A stretch of 64,000 nt of DNA. Origin: BCD1 sp942492125. GTDB taxonomy: Bacteria > Bacteroidota > Bacteroidia > Chitinophagales > Saprospiraceae. The position numbers and the translations under genes were made by a program. The number at the start of each line of letters is the position of its first letter. Within the stretch, counting starts at the first letter, position 1. The notes under the pieces were generated by a model. The model saw nothing but the letters and a program-made list of their open reading frames with translations. It made no database searches and was not told the DNA's origin. Location of the stretch: contig CALODM010000013.1 of NCBI GenBank assembly GCA_942492125.1, positions 425,915-489,914 on the forward strand, given 5' to 3'. Shown here piece after piece: positions 1-8,180 of this stretch.

Positions 1-666
1 GCCTTTCAAATAATGAATAGTTGGGGTGAAAAATGGGGAGACCGCGGATTTGGTTGGGTAAGATATCGTGATTTCGAAACATTCGTCAAGGAAGCTTATG
101 GCCTGTATCCTATGGGGAGTGCGGATACCGATAAGTTCAACGATAAGAAACTGGCTGTTGAATTCGGGTTGCTGGACCTCAAAACGGAAAAAACAATTCC
201 CATGGAACGACAGGGAGATATGTCATTCCGGACAACCCGACCTATTAGCAAAGGGGATAAATTCAAAGTTTTGGTAGCAAATTCCATTGAATGTTATATT
301 TATGTTTTCGGACAGGAAACAGATGGTTCCAGTTATGTGCTTTTTCCTTATACCGAAAAACATTCTCCTTATTGCGGTATTACCGGAACGCGACTGTTCC
401 CAAGGGATTATTCCATGGTGGCAGACGATATTGGGAATACGGATTATATGGCAGTGGTTGTCAGTAAGCAGGAATTGAATTTCAATAACTTGAACAAGGC
501 CATAAACAGCAGTAGCCAATCATCCTATGCTGCTAAACTTAAGGAGGCTCTGGGTAATGAGCGTATTGAAAATGTAAGTTTCCAGGCTGGGAATACCGTT
601 TCTTTTGCTGCGGAAGCAGGAGAGAAGAATATAGTGGGGGTAGTACTTGCTTTAGATAAGCGATAA
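1..666 (+). CDS. C-terminal part of papain-like (C1A) peptidase fused to DUF4384 (5' end outside window)
   Basis: The frame is open from base 1, so the gene begins upstream. The first residues give N-S-W-G-x-x-W-G-x-x-G, which is the Asn-containing active-site block of papain-family (C1A) cysteine peptidases; the catalytic Cys and His must lie outside the window. About 50 residues later comes a region with strand pattern 'F.....KGDKFKVLVAN..ECYIYVF....DGSSYVLFPY', typical of DUF4384, a domain found at the end of surface or caspase-like/papain-like proteins. The C-terminal 100 residues are unrecognised. The protein is probably exported, but the signal peptide is not visible here. The N-S-W-G assignment is seen directly; the fusion architecture is inferred from one end only. 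A strong hairpin terminator follows 15 bases after the stop. Confidence 0.72.
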   Translation, partial: AFQIMNSWGEKWGDRGFGWVRYRDFETFVKEAYGLYPMGSADTDKFNDKKLAVEFGLLDLKTEKTIPMERQGDMSFRTTRPISKGDKFKVLVANSIECYIYVFGQETDGSSYVLFPYTEKHSPYCGITGTRLFPRDYSMVADDIGNTDYMAVVVSKQELNFNNLNKAINSSSQSSYAAKLKEALGNERIENVSFQAGNTVSFAAEAGEKNIVGVVLALDKR

Positions 667-681
667 ACTTAATGACCTCAT

Positions 682-722
682 AAAAAAAGGCGCAACAAAC
701 TCCAGATTGTTGCGCCTTTTTT
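682..722. terminator. Bidirectional rho-independent terminator
   Basis: A perfect 10-bp inverted repeat (GGCGCAACAA at 689-698 and TTGTTGCGCC at 707-716) is flanked by seven A on the left and six T on the right. It can therefore stop both the rightward peptidase gene and the leftward barrel gene that converge on it. Confidence 0.9.
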
Positions 723-736
723 ATTACCGTTGATCG

Positions 737-1339
737 TTAAAATTTTAAACCTGCAGTAAGGGTAAACATATTGTTCTTTCCTTCGATGTTTTTGAAAAAA
801 TCTACTCTGGCTCTTTCCCATGTCAGATCAAGCGTAAGGAAGAAAATATCCATTCCTACACCAAGGTTGGTGGCAAGACCTACTTTGTTCAGCGGTTCGG
901 TACCAATATTGGTGCCATTTGGTGTTTTGATATTCAATACATAACTCGGTGTAATACCAGCTTGTGCTCTGACACCGATCAAAGGAATTTTAAAACCTGC
1001 ATTTAAAGGCATTTTCAGGCTTTGAATGGTTGTTTCGTCACCAATCTGGAAACCACCTTCCAGTTCGTCTCTGGAAACATTTCTCATGGTAAAGCTTTGG
1101 TAATGGATTCCTGGAGAAAAATACAGGAAACGACCAAATCGTGCATCGATACCGGCTTGCCATCCTACTTTGGCTCTATCTTCAAATTCATTGAAATCAT
1201 CCCAGTTAGCATCAAAACGGGAAACATTGAATCCTGCTTTGGGAATGATCTTTATGTGTGTATCAGATTGTGCATTTAATTGTAGGACAGATGTCATGAT
1301 TGCGAGAACAAGGACTAAAATTTTTGCTGACTGTTTCAT
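737..1339 (-). CDS. PorT-type outer-membrane beta-barrel protein
   Basis: A 200-residue protein with a clear signal peptide (hydrophobic stretch at residues 6-20, ending L-N-A-Q). The mature part alternates polar and hydrophobic residues in strands and ends in the aromatic-terminal pattern of an outer-membrane barrel ('FTLTAGLKF'). The short size and the 'IIPKAGFNVSRFD' opening are typical of the PorT / outer-membrane beta-barrel (PF13568-like) proteins that are numerous in Bacteroidota. The role of this paralogue is unknown; related proteins occur elsewhere in this window (33.5 kb and 47.8 kb). It appears to be a single-gene unit, closed by the terminator at 682-722. Confidence 0.8.
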   Translation of the reverse strand: MKQSAKILVLVLAIMTSVLQLNAQSDTHIKIIPKAGFNVSRFDANWDDFNEFEDRAKVGWQAGIDARFGRFLYFSPGIHYQSFTMRNVSRDELEGGFQIGDETTIQSLKMPLNAGFKIPLIGVRAQAGITPSYVLNIKTPNGTNIGTEPLNKVGLATNLGVGMDIFFLTLDLTWERARVDFFKNIEGKNNMFTLTAGLKF

Positions 1340-1507
1340 CTCTTATGGTTTTAGTATGAATGATTGTTTGCTATAAAACGGATGGAATCTTCCATATAAT
1401 GTGAAGATTATCAAAAAGGGTTGTTAAAGTTTGTTATGAAAAAAATCACTCAAACAAATAAGGTGTGGAAACAAGGCTAACCAGAAAGTCAGCAGGCTGG
1501 TGGAAAT

Positions 1508-2782
1508 TTAATAATCATACTTTCCCTTCCAGAATTGCTTTAGGCGTTCCCGGATATTTTTTTCAGGCGGACTGGACTGAGGGTCAAAGAGTTTTTTACC
1601 CTTGATCTTTTCCGGAAGGAATTCCTGCGCTATAAAATTATCCTTATGGTCATGTGCATATTGGTAATCTTTACCATAATCCAATTCTTTCATCAGTTTT
1701 GTGGGAGCATTTCGCAAATGTAGCGGCACCGGAAGATTTCCCGTTTTTTGAACAAGGGCCTGGGCCTCGTTGATAGCCTTATAAGTGGAATTGCTTTTGG
1801 GCGAGGTGGCCAGATAAACGGTAGCCTGTGATAGAATAATCCTTGATTCAGGATAGCCGATCATATTGACTGCTTCAAATGCGGTAGTGGCCATAAGCAG
1901 CGCATTGGGATTGGCCAGCCCGATATCCTCCGAGGCTGCAATAACCAGCCTCCTGGCAATGAACTTTAAATCTTCTCCGCCTTCGATCATTCTGGCCAGC
2001 CAGTAAACAGCAGCGTTGGGGTCACTGCCCCTGATGGATTTGATGAATGCCGAGGCAATATCGTAGTGCTGTTCTCCTCCCTTGTCGTAGATGGCAATGT
2101 TTTGCTGTATCTTTTCCGTTACGCTCCCATTGGTTACCTCAAATAATTCCCCTGGTTTCGCATAGTTGGTGACCAACTCCAAAACATTGTACAATTTTCT
2201 TACGTCGCCGCCTGAATATTGAATCAGTGCCTCGTATTCTTTGATAGCAATATTTTTTTTCCGGAGTATTTCATCTTCTGTCAAGGCTTTGTCTACCAGA
2301 GATTTTAGCTGCTCTTTGTCCATGTGTTTTAAAACATATACCTGAGATCTTGACAAAAGAGCAGAAATTACCTCAAAGGACGGATTTTCGGTGGTAGCAC
2401 CAATTAGCGTAACGACGCCTTGTTCAACTGCTCCTAGTAGAGAATCCTGCTGGGATTTGCTGAACCTGTGAATTTCATCAATGAAAAGGATAGGGTTGGG
2501 GGCCTCAAAAAAGCGCTGACCTTTAGCCCGGGCAATGACATCCCTGACCTCTTTAACCCCTGAATTAATGGCGCTCAGACTGTGAAAGGGCCTGTCTAAT
2601 GTATTGGCAACGATTTTCGCAAGGGTTGTTTTTCCAACACCCGGAGGACCCCATAGAATGAAAGAAGGAATTTTTCCGGATTCAATGGCCTGACGTAAAA
2701 CCGCTCCGGCGCCGACCAGGTGTTCCTGACCAACATAATCATCCAAAGTTTTGGGCCGCATGCGTTCTGCTAATGGTTGCAT
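1508..2782 (-). CDS. rarA: Replication-associated recombination protein A (RarA/MgsA AAA+ ATPase)
   Basis: A 424-residue AAA+ ATPase of the RarA/Mgs1/WRNIP1 family, which acts at stalled replication forks. It has the family start (M-x-P-L-A-E-R-M-R-P), Walker A G-P-P-G-V-G-K-T-T near residue 45, Walker B L-F-I-D-E-I-H-R-F near residue 100, the sensor 1 motif G-A-T-T-E-N-P-S-F near 130, and the RarA C-terminal tetramerisation region (A-R-R-L-V-I-A-A-S-E-D-I-G-L-A-N-P). Full length for the family. A TAnnTTTG-like element (TACCTTTA on the minus strand, plus-strand 2787-2794) lies only a few bases before the ATG, so the leader may be very short. Confidence 0.96.
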   Translation of the reverse strand: MQPLAERMRPKTLDDYVGQEHLVGAGAVLRQAIESGKIPSFILWGPPGVGKTTLAKIVANTLDRPFHSLSAINSGVKEVRDVIARAKGQRFFEAPNPILFIDEIHRFSKSQQDSLLGAVEQGVVTLIGATTENPSFEVISALLSRSQVYVLKHMDKEQLKSLVDKALTEDEILRKKNIAIKEYEALIQYSGGDVRKLYNVLELVTNYAKPGELFEVTNGSVTEKIQQNIAIYDKGGEQHYDIASAFIKSIRGSDPNAAVYWLARMIEGGEDLKFIARRLVIAASEDIGLANPNALLMATTAFEAVNMIGYPESRIILSQATVYLATSPKSNSTYKAINEAQALVQKTGNLPVPLHLRNAPTKLMKELDYGKDYQYAHDHKDNFIAQEFLPEKIKGKKLFDPQSSPPEKNIRERLKQFWKGKYDY

Positions 2783-2923
2783 TCCGTAAAGGTAGGGAAC
2801 ATTGTTTTTAAAATATAAACAGTCTTTATTTGGTTATAATTTTTTTTTACTCAGTTAAAAAAATCTTGTTATTGTATTTTTTGACAAAAAAGCTGAACAG
2901 GATAGGGAGCAGGCGGAATTAAT

Positions 2924-2931
2924 TACTTTTG
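2924..2931 (+). promoter_or_regulatory. Bacteroidota -7 promoter element before the globin gene
   Basis: TACTTTTG matches the TAnnTTTG -7 consensus and lies 20 bases before the globin ATG. No convincing -33 TTG was found at the right distance, so this is a partial match. Confidence 0.4.
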
Positions 2932-2951
2932 ATGTAAACTTTATTGAGTTT

Positions 2952-3338
2952 ATGCAAAAAACAGATATTCAGAACAGAGCAGATATCGACTTACTGATGC
3001 GGGATTTTTACGGTAAGCTGCTCAATGATAAGAATTTGGCTCCAATCTTTGAAAAAGTTTTGGACAAAGGATTGGAGCACCATTTTGGCATTCTGGTGGA
3101 CTTTTGGGATAATATCCTGTTTTACACCGGGGCTTATAAACGAAATGCCATGTTGAAGCACCTAGAACTAAATGAATGGTTTCCGCTTCAAAAATTACAC
3201 TTTGAGAAATGGTTAGCTTTTTTTTATTCCAGTGTGGATGAACATTTTGAGGGCGAAAAGGCGACGCTGGCCAAAAGCAGGGCTGAACAAATTGCCACAT
3301 TAATGGAATTGAAAATTTTAGGAGGATCCTTGATGTAA
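2952..3338 (+). CDS. Group III truncated haemoglobin
   Basis: A 128-residue truncated globin. The haem-binding segment is L-Q-K-L-H-F-E-K-W-L around residue 80, with the proximal His followed by the Trp characteristic of group III truncated haemoglobins (cf. Campylobacter Ctb). The N-terminal helix pattern 'DIDLLMRDFYGKLLND..LAPIFEKV' also fits. The likely role is binding of O2 or NO, and detoxification is known for some members; the sequence gives no more specific function. It is a single gene, followed by a convergent lipoprotein gene. Confidence 0.88.
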   Translation: MQKTDIQNRADIDLLMRDFYGKLLNDKNLAPIFEKVLDKGLEHHFGILVDFWDNILFYTGAYKRNAMLKHLELNEWFPLQKLHFEKWLAFFYSSVDEHFEGEKATLAKSRAEQIATLMELKILGGSLM

Positions 3339-3355
3339 ATCACGGAATTTTCAGT

Positions 3356-3739
3356 TTATTGGGTAGCTACTCTTTTCATTTTCATGATTCGTGTCTTCTC
3401 CTGCTCGACCATTTTCATTTCAAGAGAATCCTGTTCGAAAGCGGAAATGTAAACGGCCCTTTGAGCCCCATCTGGCTTGAGCGTGTCTTTTGTGTATAAA
3501 AAATTGGATTCTGCAAGCCATTTCCCTGCTTCCCGGTAATTTAGCGTACCCTTGTATTCATAAGTCCGGTCAGCCTTCAAAATGAGTTTTACTGTCGGAT
3601 AGTCAATGGATACGGCTTCACCTTCTTCGGTAACGCTGGTCGCTTCCCAGGTACCAACTAAATCACTTTCATTCCAGCTGGTACATGCTCCAAAAAGGAC
3701 AATGAGAATCAGGGGTGTTAAATACTTAATTTTTTTCAT
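3356..3739 (-). CDS. Small lipoprotein, lipocalin-like
   Basis: A 127-residue predicted lipoprotein. The signal peptide (MKKIKYLTPLILIVLFGAC) ends with lipobox L-F-G-A-C near residue 19. The mature start 'LVGTWEATSVTEEGEAV' has the G-x-W motif of lipocalin-like proteins (cf. DUF4923/lipocalin_5-type proteins in Bacteroidota), followed by short alternating strands. Ligand and role are unknown. It is transcribed divergently from dusB. Confidence 0.65.
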   Translation of the reverse strand: MKKIKYLTPLILIVLFGACTSWNESDLVGTWEATSVTEEGEAVSIDYPTVKLILKADRTYEYKGTLNYREAGKWLAESNFLYTKDTLKPDGAQRAVYISAFEQDSLEMKMVEQEKTRIMKMKRVATQ

Positions 3740-3794
3740 TCCAATGTATTTGAAGGGCGAAAATAACCAAAGCCTAAAAAAACAACTTCATTAC

Positions 3795-3826
3795 ATTGTT
3801 AAAATTTCCTTCTGCCGTTATATTTG
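3795..3826 (+). promoter_or_regulatory. Bacteroidota-type promoter of dusB (possibly leaderless)
   Basis: ATTG at 3795-3798, a 20-base spacer, and TATATTTG at 3819-3826 match the TTG-N17-23-TAnnTTTG consensus of Bacteroidota. The dusB ATG at 3831 comes four bases after the -7 element, about where transcription should begin. The element also decides the start codon, because all earlier in-frame starts lie upstream of the promoter. Confidence 0.75.
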
Positions 3827-3830
3827 CACC

Positions 3831-4838
3831 ATGATTAAAATCGGAAATGTAGATTTAGGGGAGTTCCCGCTGTTGCTGGCTCCCATGGAAGATGTTAGTG
3901 ATCCTCCATTTCGGGCGCTTTGCAAGGAGCAGGGATGCGATATGATGTATACCGAGTTTATCAGTGTTGAAGGGCTGATAAGAGATGCTGAGAAAAGTCT
4001 TCAAAAGCTGGATATTTACCCGGAAGAACGGCCTGTGGGGATTCAGATTTTTGGAGCCAATATGGATTCTATGCGGCAGGCAGCTGCTATTGTAGAAGAA
4101 GCCAAACCCGAAGTTCTGGATATTAATTACGGATGTCCTGTAAAAAACGTTGTCAATAAGATGGCCGGTGCAGGAATCCTTCAGGATGTGGACCGGATGG
4201 TAGAACTTACCGACGCTATAGTAAAGTCAACGAATTTACCGGTAACCGTCAAAACCCGTTTGGGCTGGGATGATAATTCAAAGTATATTGTCGAGGTAGC
4301 AGAGCGCCTTCAGGATGTAGGCATAAAGGCCATCAGTATTCATGGCAGAACCCGAAAGCAGATGTATAAAGGGGAGGCAGACTGGCGTCTTATTGCTGCG
4401 GTGAAGGAGAATCCCCGAATACATATCCCGGTTTTTGGCAATGGGGATATTAACACTCCGCAAAAAGCACTGGAATATCGGAACCGTTTTGGGGTGGATG
4501 GCATTATGATAGGAAGGGCCAGCATTGGTTATCCCTGGATTTTCAGGGAGATAAAGCATTTTTTTGAAACAGGCGAAATGATGGCCCCTCCTACCATTGA
4601 AGAAAGAGTGGCAACTGCCAAGCGCCACCTGAAACATTCTATTGAATGGAAGGGATTAAAGCTCGGAGTTTTGGAAATGAGACGACATTATACCAATTAT
4701 TTCCGTTCTTTACCAAATATCAAACAATACCGTCAGGCACTGGTTACTACGGAGGAAGAAGAGATACTTTTTGAAATTCTTGATAAGATTGGTACAGCCT
4801 ACGCCGGCTGGGAGTTTGAGAAGCCTTTAATTCAATAA
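3831..4838 (+). CDS. dusB: tRNA-dihydrouridine synthase (DusB family)
   Basis: A 336-residue FMN-dependent TIM-barrel enzyme that reduces uridine to dihydrouridine in the tRNA D-loop. Visible motifs are A-P-M-E-D-V-S-D-P-P-F at the N-terminus, L-D-I-N-Y-G-C-P (with the conserved Cys) near residue 100, K-T-R-L-G-W-D, H-G-R-T-R-K-Q-M-Y-K-G-E-A-D-W near 165, F-G-N-G-D-I and I-G-R-A-S-I-G-Y-P-W-I-F. The frame is open further upstream into the divergent lipoprotein gene, but the promoter at 3795-3826 and the family's usual N-terminus place the start at 3831. Confidence 0.95.
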   Translation: MIKIGNVDLGEFPLLLAPMEDVSDPPFRALCKEQGCDMMYTEFISVEGLIRDAEKSLQKLDIYPEERPVGIQIFGANMDSMRQAAAIVEEAKPEVLDINYGCPVKNVVNKMAGAGILQDVDRMVELTDAIVKSTNLPVTVKTRLGWDDNSKYIVEVAERLQDVGIKAISIHGRTRKQMYKGEADWRLIAAVKENPRIHIPVFGNGDINTPQKALEYRNRFGVDGIMIGRASIGYPWIFREIKHFFETGEMMAPPTIEERVATAKRHLKHSIEWKGLKLGVLEMRRHYTNYFRSLPNIKQYRQALVTTEEEEILFEILDKIGTAYAGWEFEKPLIQ

Positions 4839-4911
4839 TTATTTTGGTAATTTGTAAAGATTTTGGCTCCTTTAGTTTTTGATACCCAATGTTAGCACCA
4901 AATACAGATAC

Positions 4912-6345
4912 GTGATTTTTGAGATAAAAAACGACGAGAAAAGAATTTTTGACCTTGTTAGTGAAAATGCACGCGAGTTGGGATATCCTGCTTATGTAGT
5001 TGGGGGCTATGTGCGTGACAGACTCCTGGGACGACCAACAAAAGACCTTGATATCGTTTGTGTGGGTAATGGTATCAGACTTGCTCAGGCCGTGGCTACT
5101 TGTTTGCGACCGGTACCAAGAGTTACGGTTTACCAAAGGTTTGGAACGGCCATGCTTCGCTACAGAGGTATGGAAATCGAGTTTGTGGGGGCCCGAAAAG
5201 AATCTTATCGTCATGATTCCCGAAAACCGGCTGTGGAGGATGGCACCCTTGAAGATGACCAGAATCGACGCGATTTTACCATCAATGCATTGGCCGTCAG
5301 CCTTAATGAAGAAGATTTTGGCAATATCGTCGATTCTTTTGGTGGTTTAAAACACCTTGAAGAAAAGATCATAAAAACCCCATTGGAACCAGGTCGGACA
5401 TTTTCGGACGATCCACTTCGGATGATGCGTGCCGTTCGCTTTTCCACACAACTTGATTTTGAGATCGAAAAAGAGACTTTGAACGCTATTTCCTTATTCC
5501 GAAACCGGATAAATATTGTTTCCAAGGAACGAATCATTACCGAGTTAAATAAGATCATACTCGCTGATAAACCTTCCCGTGGATTCAAAATTTTATTTGA
5601 TACCGGATTGCTCAAACTCATCTTCCCTGAAATGGCTGCATTACACGGGGTTGAGGTTAAAAACGGCATTAGCCATAAAGATAATTTTTATCACACTTTA
5701 GAAGTGTTGGATAACCTGAGCAGCAATACCAAGAACCTTTGGTTGCGCTGGGCAGCTATCATGCACGACATAGCCAAACCACCTACCAAACGTTTCCAAC
5801 CCAAAGTAGGGTGGACATTCCATGGTCATGAAGCACTGGGAGCAGCAATGGTGCCAAGGGTTTTTAAAAAATTATGCCTGCCGCTGGATCAAAAAATGAA
5901 GTACGTACAAAAACTGGTAAGACTTCATTTAAGACCCATAAGTCTTACGAAAGAGAATATTACCGACTCAGCTATTCGAAGGTTACTTTTTGATGCTGGG
6001 GATGATATCGATGATCTTATGTTACTTTGTGAAGCCGATATCACTTCAAAGAACGAACATAAGGTAATGCGGTACCTCAATAATTATAAGTTGGTAAAAC
6101 AACGACTTATTGAGGTGGAAGAAAAGGATCACATGAGGAACTGGCAACCCCCGATTACCGGAGAAGTTATTATGGAAACCTTTGATATCAGCCCATCTCG
6201 TCAGGTAGGTGATATCAAAAATGCTATCCGGGAGGCTATACTGGATGGGAACATTTCCAATGATTACCAGGCAGCCTATGATTTTATGCTGGAGAAAGGT
6301 AAAGAGATTGGCCTGGAAATAAAAAAAGATAATCCTTTAAATTGA
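4912..6345 (+). CDS. CCA tRNA nucleotidyltransferase / poly(A) polymerase family with HD domain
   Basis: About 477 residues. The nucleotidyltransferase head has G-G-Y-V-R-D-R-L-L and D-L-D-I-V (the catalytic Asp pair), then R-R-D-F-T-I-N-A-L-A and the R-A-V-R-F block that binds RNA. An HD domain follows (M-H-D-I-A-K near residue 290). This architecture is typical of Bacteroidota enzymes that add or repair the CCA end of tRNA. The start is uncertain: no ATG is available, GTG at 4912 gives a sensible N-terminus, and a TTG at 4879 in the same frame is the alternative. It follows dusB at a short distance, so the two tRNA-maturation genes are probably co-transcribed. Confidence 0.9.
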   Translation: MIFEIKNDEKRIFDLVSENARELGYPAYVVGGYVRDRLLGRPTKDLDIVCVGNGIRLAQAVATCLRPVPRVTVYQRFGTAMLRYRGMEIEFVGARKESYRHDSRKPAVEDGTLEDDQNRRDFTINALAVSLNEEDFGNIVDSFGGLKHLEEKIIKTPLEPGRTFSDDPLRMMRAVRFSTQLDFEIEKETLNAISLFRNRINIVSKERIITELNKIILADKPSRGFKILFDTGLLKLIFPEMAALHGVEVKNGISHKDNFYHTLEVLDNLSSNTKNLWLRWAAIMHDIAKPPTKRFQPKVGWTFHGHEALGAAMVPRVFKKLCLPLDQKMKYVQKLVRLHLRPISLTKENITDSAIRRLLFDAGDDIDDLMLLCEADITSKNEHKVMRYLNNYKLVKQRLIEVEEKDHMRNWQPPITGEVIMETFDISPSRQVGDIKNAIREAILDGNISNDYQAAYDFMLEKGKEIGLEIKKDNPLN

Positions 6346-6356
6346 AAGGATTTCCC

Positions 6357-6371
6357 GGAGGGTCACCCTCC
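6357..6371. repeat. Short G+C-rich palindrome between the nucleotidyltransferase and pyrophosphatase genes
   Basis: GGAGGGT-C-ACCCTCC is a perfect 7-bp palindrome with a single central base, 11 bases after the stop codon. There is no T-run, so it is not a standard terminator; it could be an mRNA processing or stabilising element. Confidence 0.45.
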
Positions 6372-6393
6372 TTCACACCTCAAATATTTTGTC

Positions 6394-7014
6394 ATGAGAA
6401 GACTTTTCCTGTTTTTATATGTTATCAGTTTTCTGGCGGTAATGTCTTGTAGTGATGTTCCGATAATTAAGAAAAACTATAAAAAATTGCCGGCCATCAC
6501 CGAAAATGGGGCCATCAATATGGTTGTGGAAATCCCGGCAGGAACCAACCATAAATACGAATACAATTCAGCGGATAAAGCCTTTGAAATAGAATTAATT
6601 GATGGTGAAGAACGGGTAGTGGATTTCTTACCCTATCCTGGAAATTACGGTTTTATTCCCTCTACATTAATGGAGGAAGAAAGGGGAGGAGACGGTGACG
6701 CTTTGGATATTTTGCTTATTTCCGAGAGTATGGAAAGGGGAACTGTTGTCGAGGTGCTGCCCCTCGGAGTTTTGTTGCTAAAAGACAATAATGAAATGGA
6801 CACCAAAATAATTGCAGTGCCTCTGGATACCCTTCAAAATGTAATCGGTGCCCGAAGTTATCAGGTCTTTTTAATCGAGTATGATGCTGCCAGGAGGATC
6901 ATTGAAGAGTGGTTTACGCATTACAAGGGTGACAGGCGTATTGAACTCATCGGATGGAAAGATGAAAATTATGCCTGGCGGGAGATTGAAAAGTGGATGG
7001 TCAAGGAAAAATAA
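6394..7014 (+). CDS. Lipoprotein inorganic pyrophosphatase (family I)
   Basis: A 206-residue protein whose C-terminal 165 residues form a family I soluble pyrophosphatase, PPi + H2O -> 2 Pi. The active-site residues known from E. coli Ppa can be matched: E in V-E-I-P-A, K and E in H-K-Y-E-Y, Y-P-G-N-Y-G-F, the D triad in G-D-G-D-A-L-D, the D/D/K set around D-N-N-E-M-D-T-K, and H-Y-K near the end. It starts with a lipoprotein signal peptide ending A-V-M-S-C (Cys near residue 19), so it should be lipid-anchored in the periplasm or outer membrane, unlike the usual cytoplasmic enzyme. Catalytic competence is inferred from residue conservation; location from the lipobox. Confidence 0.9.
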   Translation: MRRLFLFLYVISFLAVMSCSDVPIIKKNYKKLPAITENGAINMVVEIPAGTNHKYEYNSADKAFEIELIDGEERVVDFLPYPGNYGFIPSTLMEEERGGDGDALDILLISESMERGTVVEVLPLGVLLLKDNNEMDTKIIAVPLDTLQNVIGARSYQVFLIEYDAARRIIEEWFTHYKGDRRIELIGWKDENYAWREIEKWMVKEK

Positions 7015-7053
7015 AGAGACTGCCCAACCCTTACTTTCCGGCTGACTCCAAAA

Positions 7054-8025
7054 CTATTTTGAGCCGTTTTTATCCCTGCCGAAAATATCCTTTTTCTTTT
7101 CCCCTGATTTGGTTTCCAATACGGGGTTTGGAACAGGAGCTTCTTCCAGCACTTCATGGAAAACTTTGTCCACGTGTATCCAGTGCCCGTTTTTCAAGAC
7201 AAAGCCGTGATAGGTGCCATCAGGAATTTTGGTAGGACCTTCGCCGTACTGGCCATCCACCGACATGAGGTTGTCGAAAATGATCATCTCCCTGATTTCG
7301 TCGTAATTAACCGTAACACTCGATTCCGGTGAATACTGAACCATGAATCGTTTTTTGCTTTTCACCTTGGCCTCGGGTTCTTCATACTGGAAGATGGGGG
7401 CCCCAAAAACTGGTTTTCCTTCTTTGAAGGATAACACATCGATCAATTTTCTTTTGTGGAAAAACCGATAACCATCGAATCCGAAAAGAAGGTAGTATTT
7501 ACCTTCCGCAGTTTCAGTTTCAAGAATTCTGTAATAAAGGGCTCCATACCATTTATCCGGCGTCAGTTCAAATTGTTCGATATTGGCATTTTCAATATCC
7601 CCGCTGCGGTCGATCAGTGGATATAATGTCAATGCCTGCGTATTCATTTGAATGGCACCATAATACCTGTAAGAATCCTTGTCGGCATATAATTGCCAGG
7701 TGAAAATCCTGAAACTGCTGTCCTGTGGATATTGAATAGATATCGTTTTTACCCTGTCAAAAGGATAGTTGAAGGAGTTTTCAATTTTTAAAGCTTCCTT
7801 AAGGGTCAGGATCAGTTTTTTACAGGCAACATATCGGTTGGCCTGCAGGGAGTCATTGACAATAGCGTACCCCATCAAAGCAATCGTATCCTCATAAGTA
7901 TGGATTTTTTCCATATTTTCAGCACTCACAGGGCCAGCCTTGAAATGTTCATCCGGAAGGTTTGTTCGCTGTGCAAACAAACTTATTCCCGTCACTAAAA
8001 AAAGCATTAAAAAAATACGTCTCAT
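7054..8025 (-). CDS. Secreted protein of unknown function
   Basis: A 323-residue protein with signal peptide MRRIFLMLFLVTGISLFAQ (cleavage after F-A-Q). The mature part is mixed alpha/beta with many aromatic residues ('WQLYADKDSYRYYGAIQMN', 'YYLLFGFDGYRFFHKRK') and a Lys-rich C-terminal tail (E-K-K-K-D-I-F-G-R-D-K-N). I do not recognise a domain; proteins of this appearance are common in Saprospiraceae. It is convergent with the pyrophosphatase gene and divergent from dcd. Confidence 0.7.
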   Translation of the reverse strand: MRRIFLMLFLVTGISLFAQRTNLPDEHFKAGPVSAENMEKIHTYEDTIALMGYAIVNDSLQANRYVACKKLILTLKEALKIENSFNYPFDRVKTISIQYPQDSSFRIFTWQLYADKDSYRYYGAIQMNTQALTLYPLIDRSGDIENANIEQFELTPDKWYGALYYRILETETAEGKYYLLFGFDGYRFFHKRKLIDVLSFKEGKPVFGAPIFQYEEPEAKVKSKKRFMVQYSPESSVTVNYDEIREMIIFDNLMSVDGQYGEGPTKIPDGTYHGFVLKNGHWIHVDKVFHEVLEEAPVPNPVLETKSGEKKKDIFGRDKNGSK

Positions 8026-8111
8026 TCTATAAATTTATTTGGCTGCAGCATAAAAAGGAGTTCACAACTCTTTATACCAATCGGACTTTAAACGGTATTT
8101 GATAAATTAGT

Positions 8112-8139
8112 ATTGTTTAGGAATCAAATGTTATCTTTG
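8112..8139 (+). promoter_or_regulatory. Bacteroidota-type promoter upstream of dcd
   Basis: ATTG (8112-8115), a 16-base spacer and TATCTTTG (8132-8139). The -7 element is a perfect TAnnTTTG; the spacer is slightly shorter than usual. The predicted start of transcription is about 8145, giving a leader of some 35 bases before the dcd ATG at 8181. Confidence 0.65.
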
Positions 8140-8180
8140 GCCGGAGAAAAAATTATGGAGTTTCCGCAAATTCGAAAAAG

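Noticed and set aside
4747..5214. 155-codon antisense frame over the dusB/nucleotidyltransferase junction
   Set aside because: Both plus-strand genes are conserved across this stretch.
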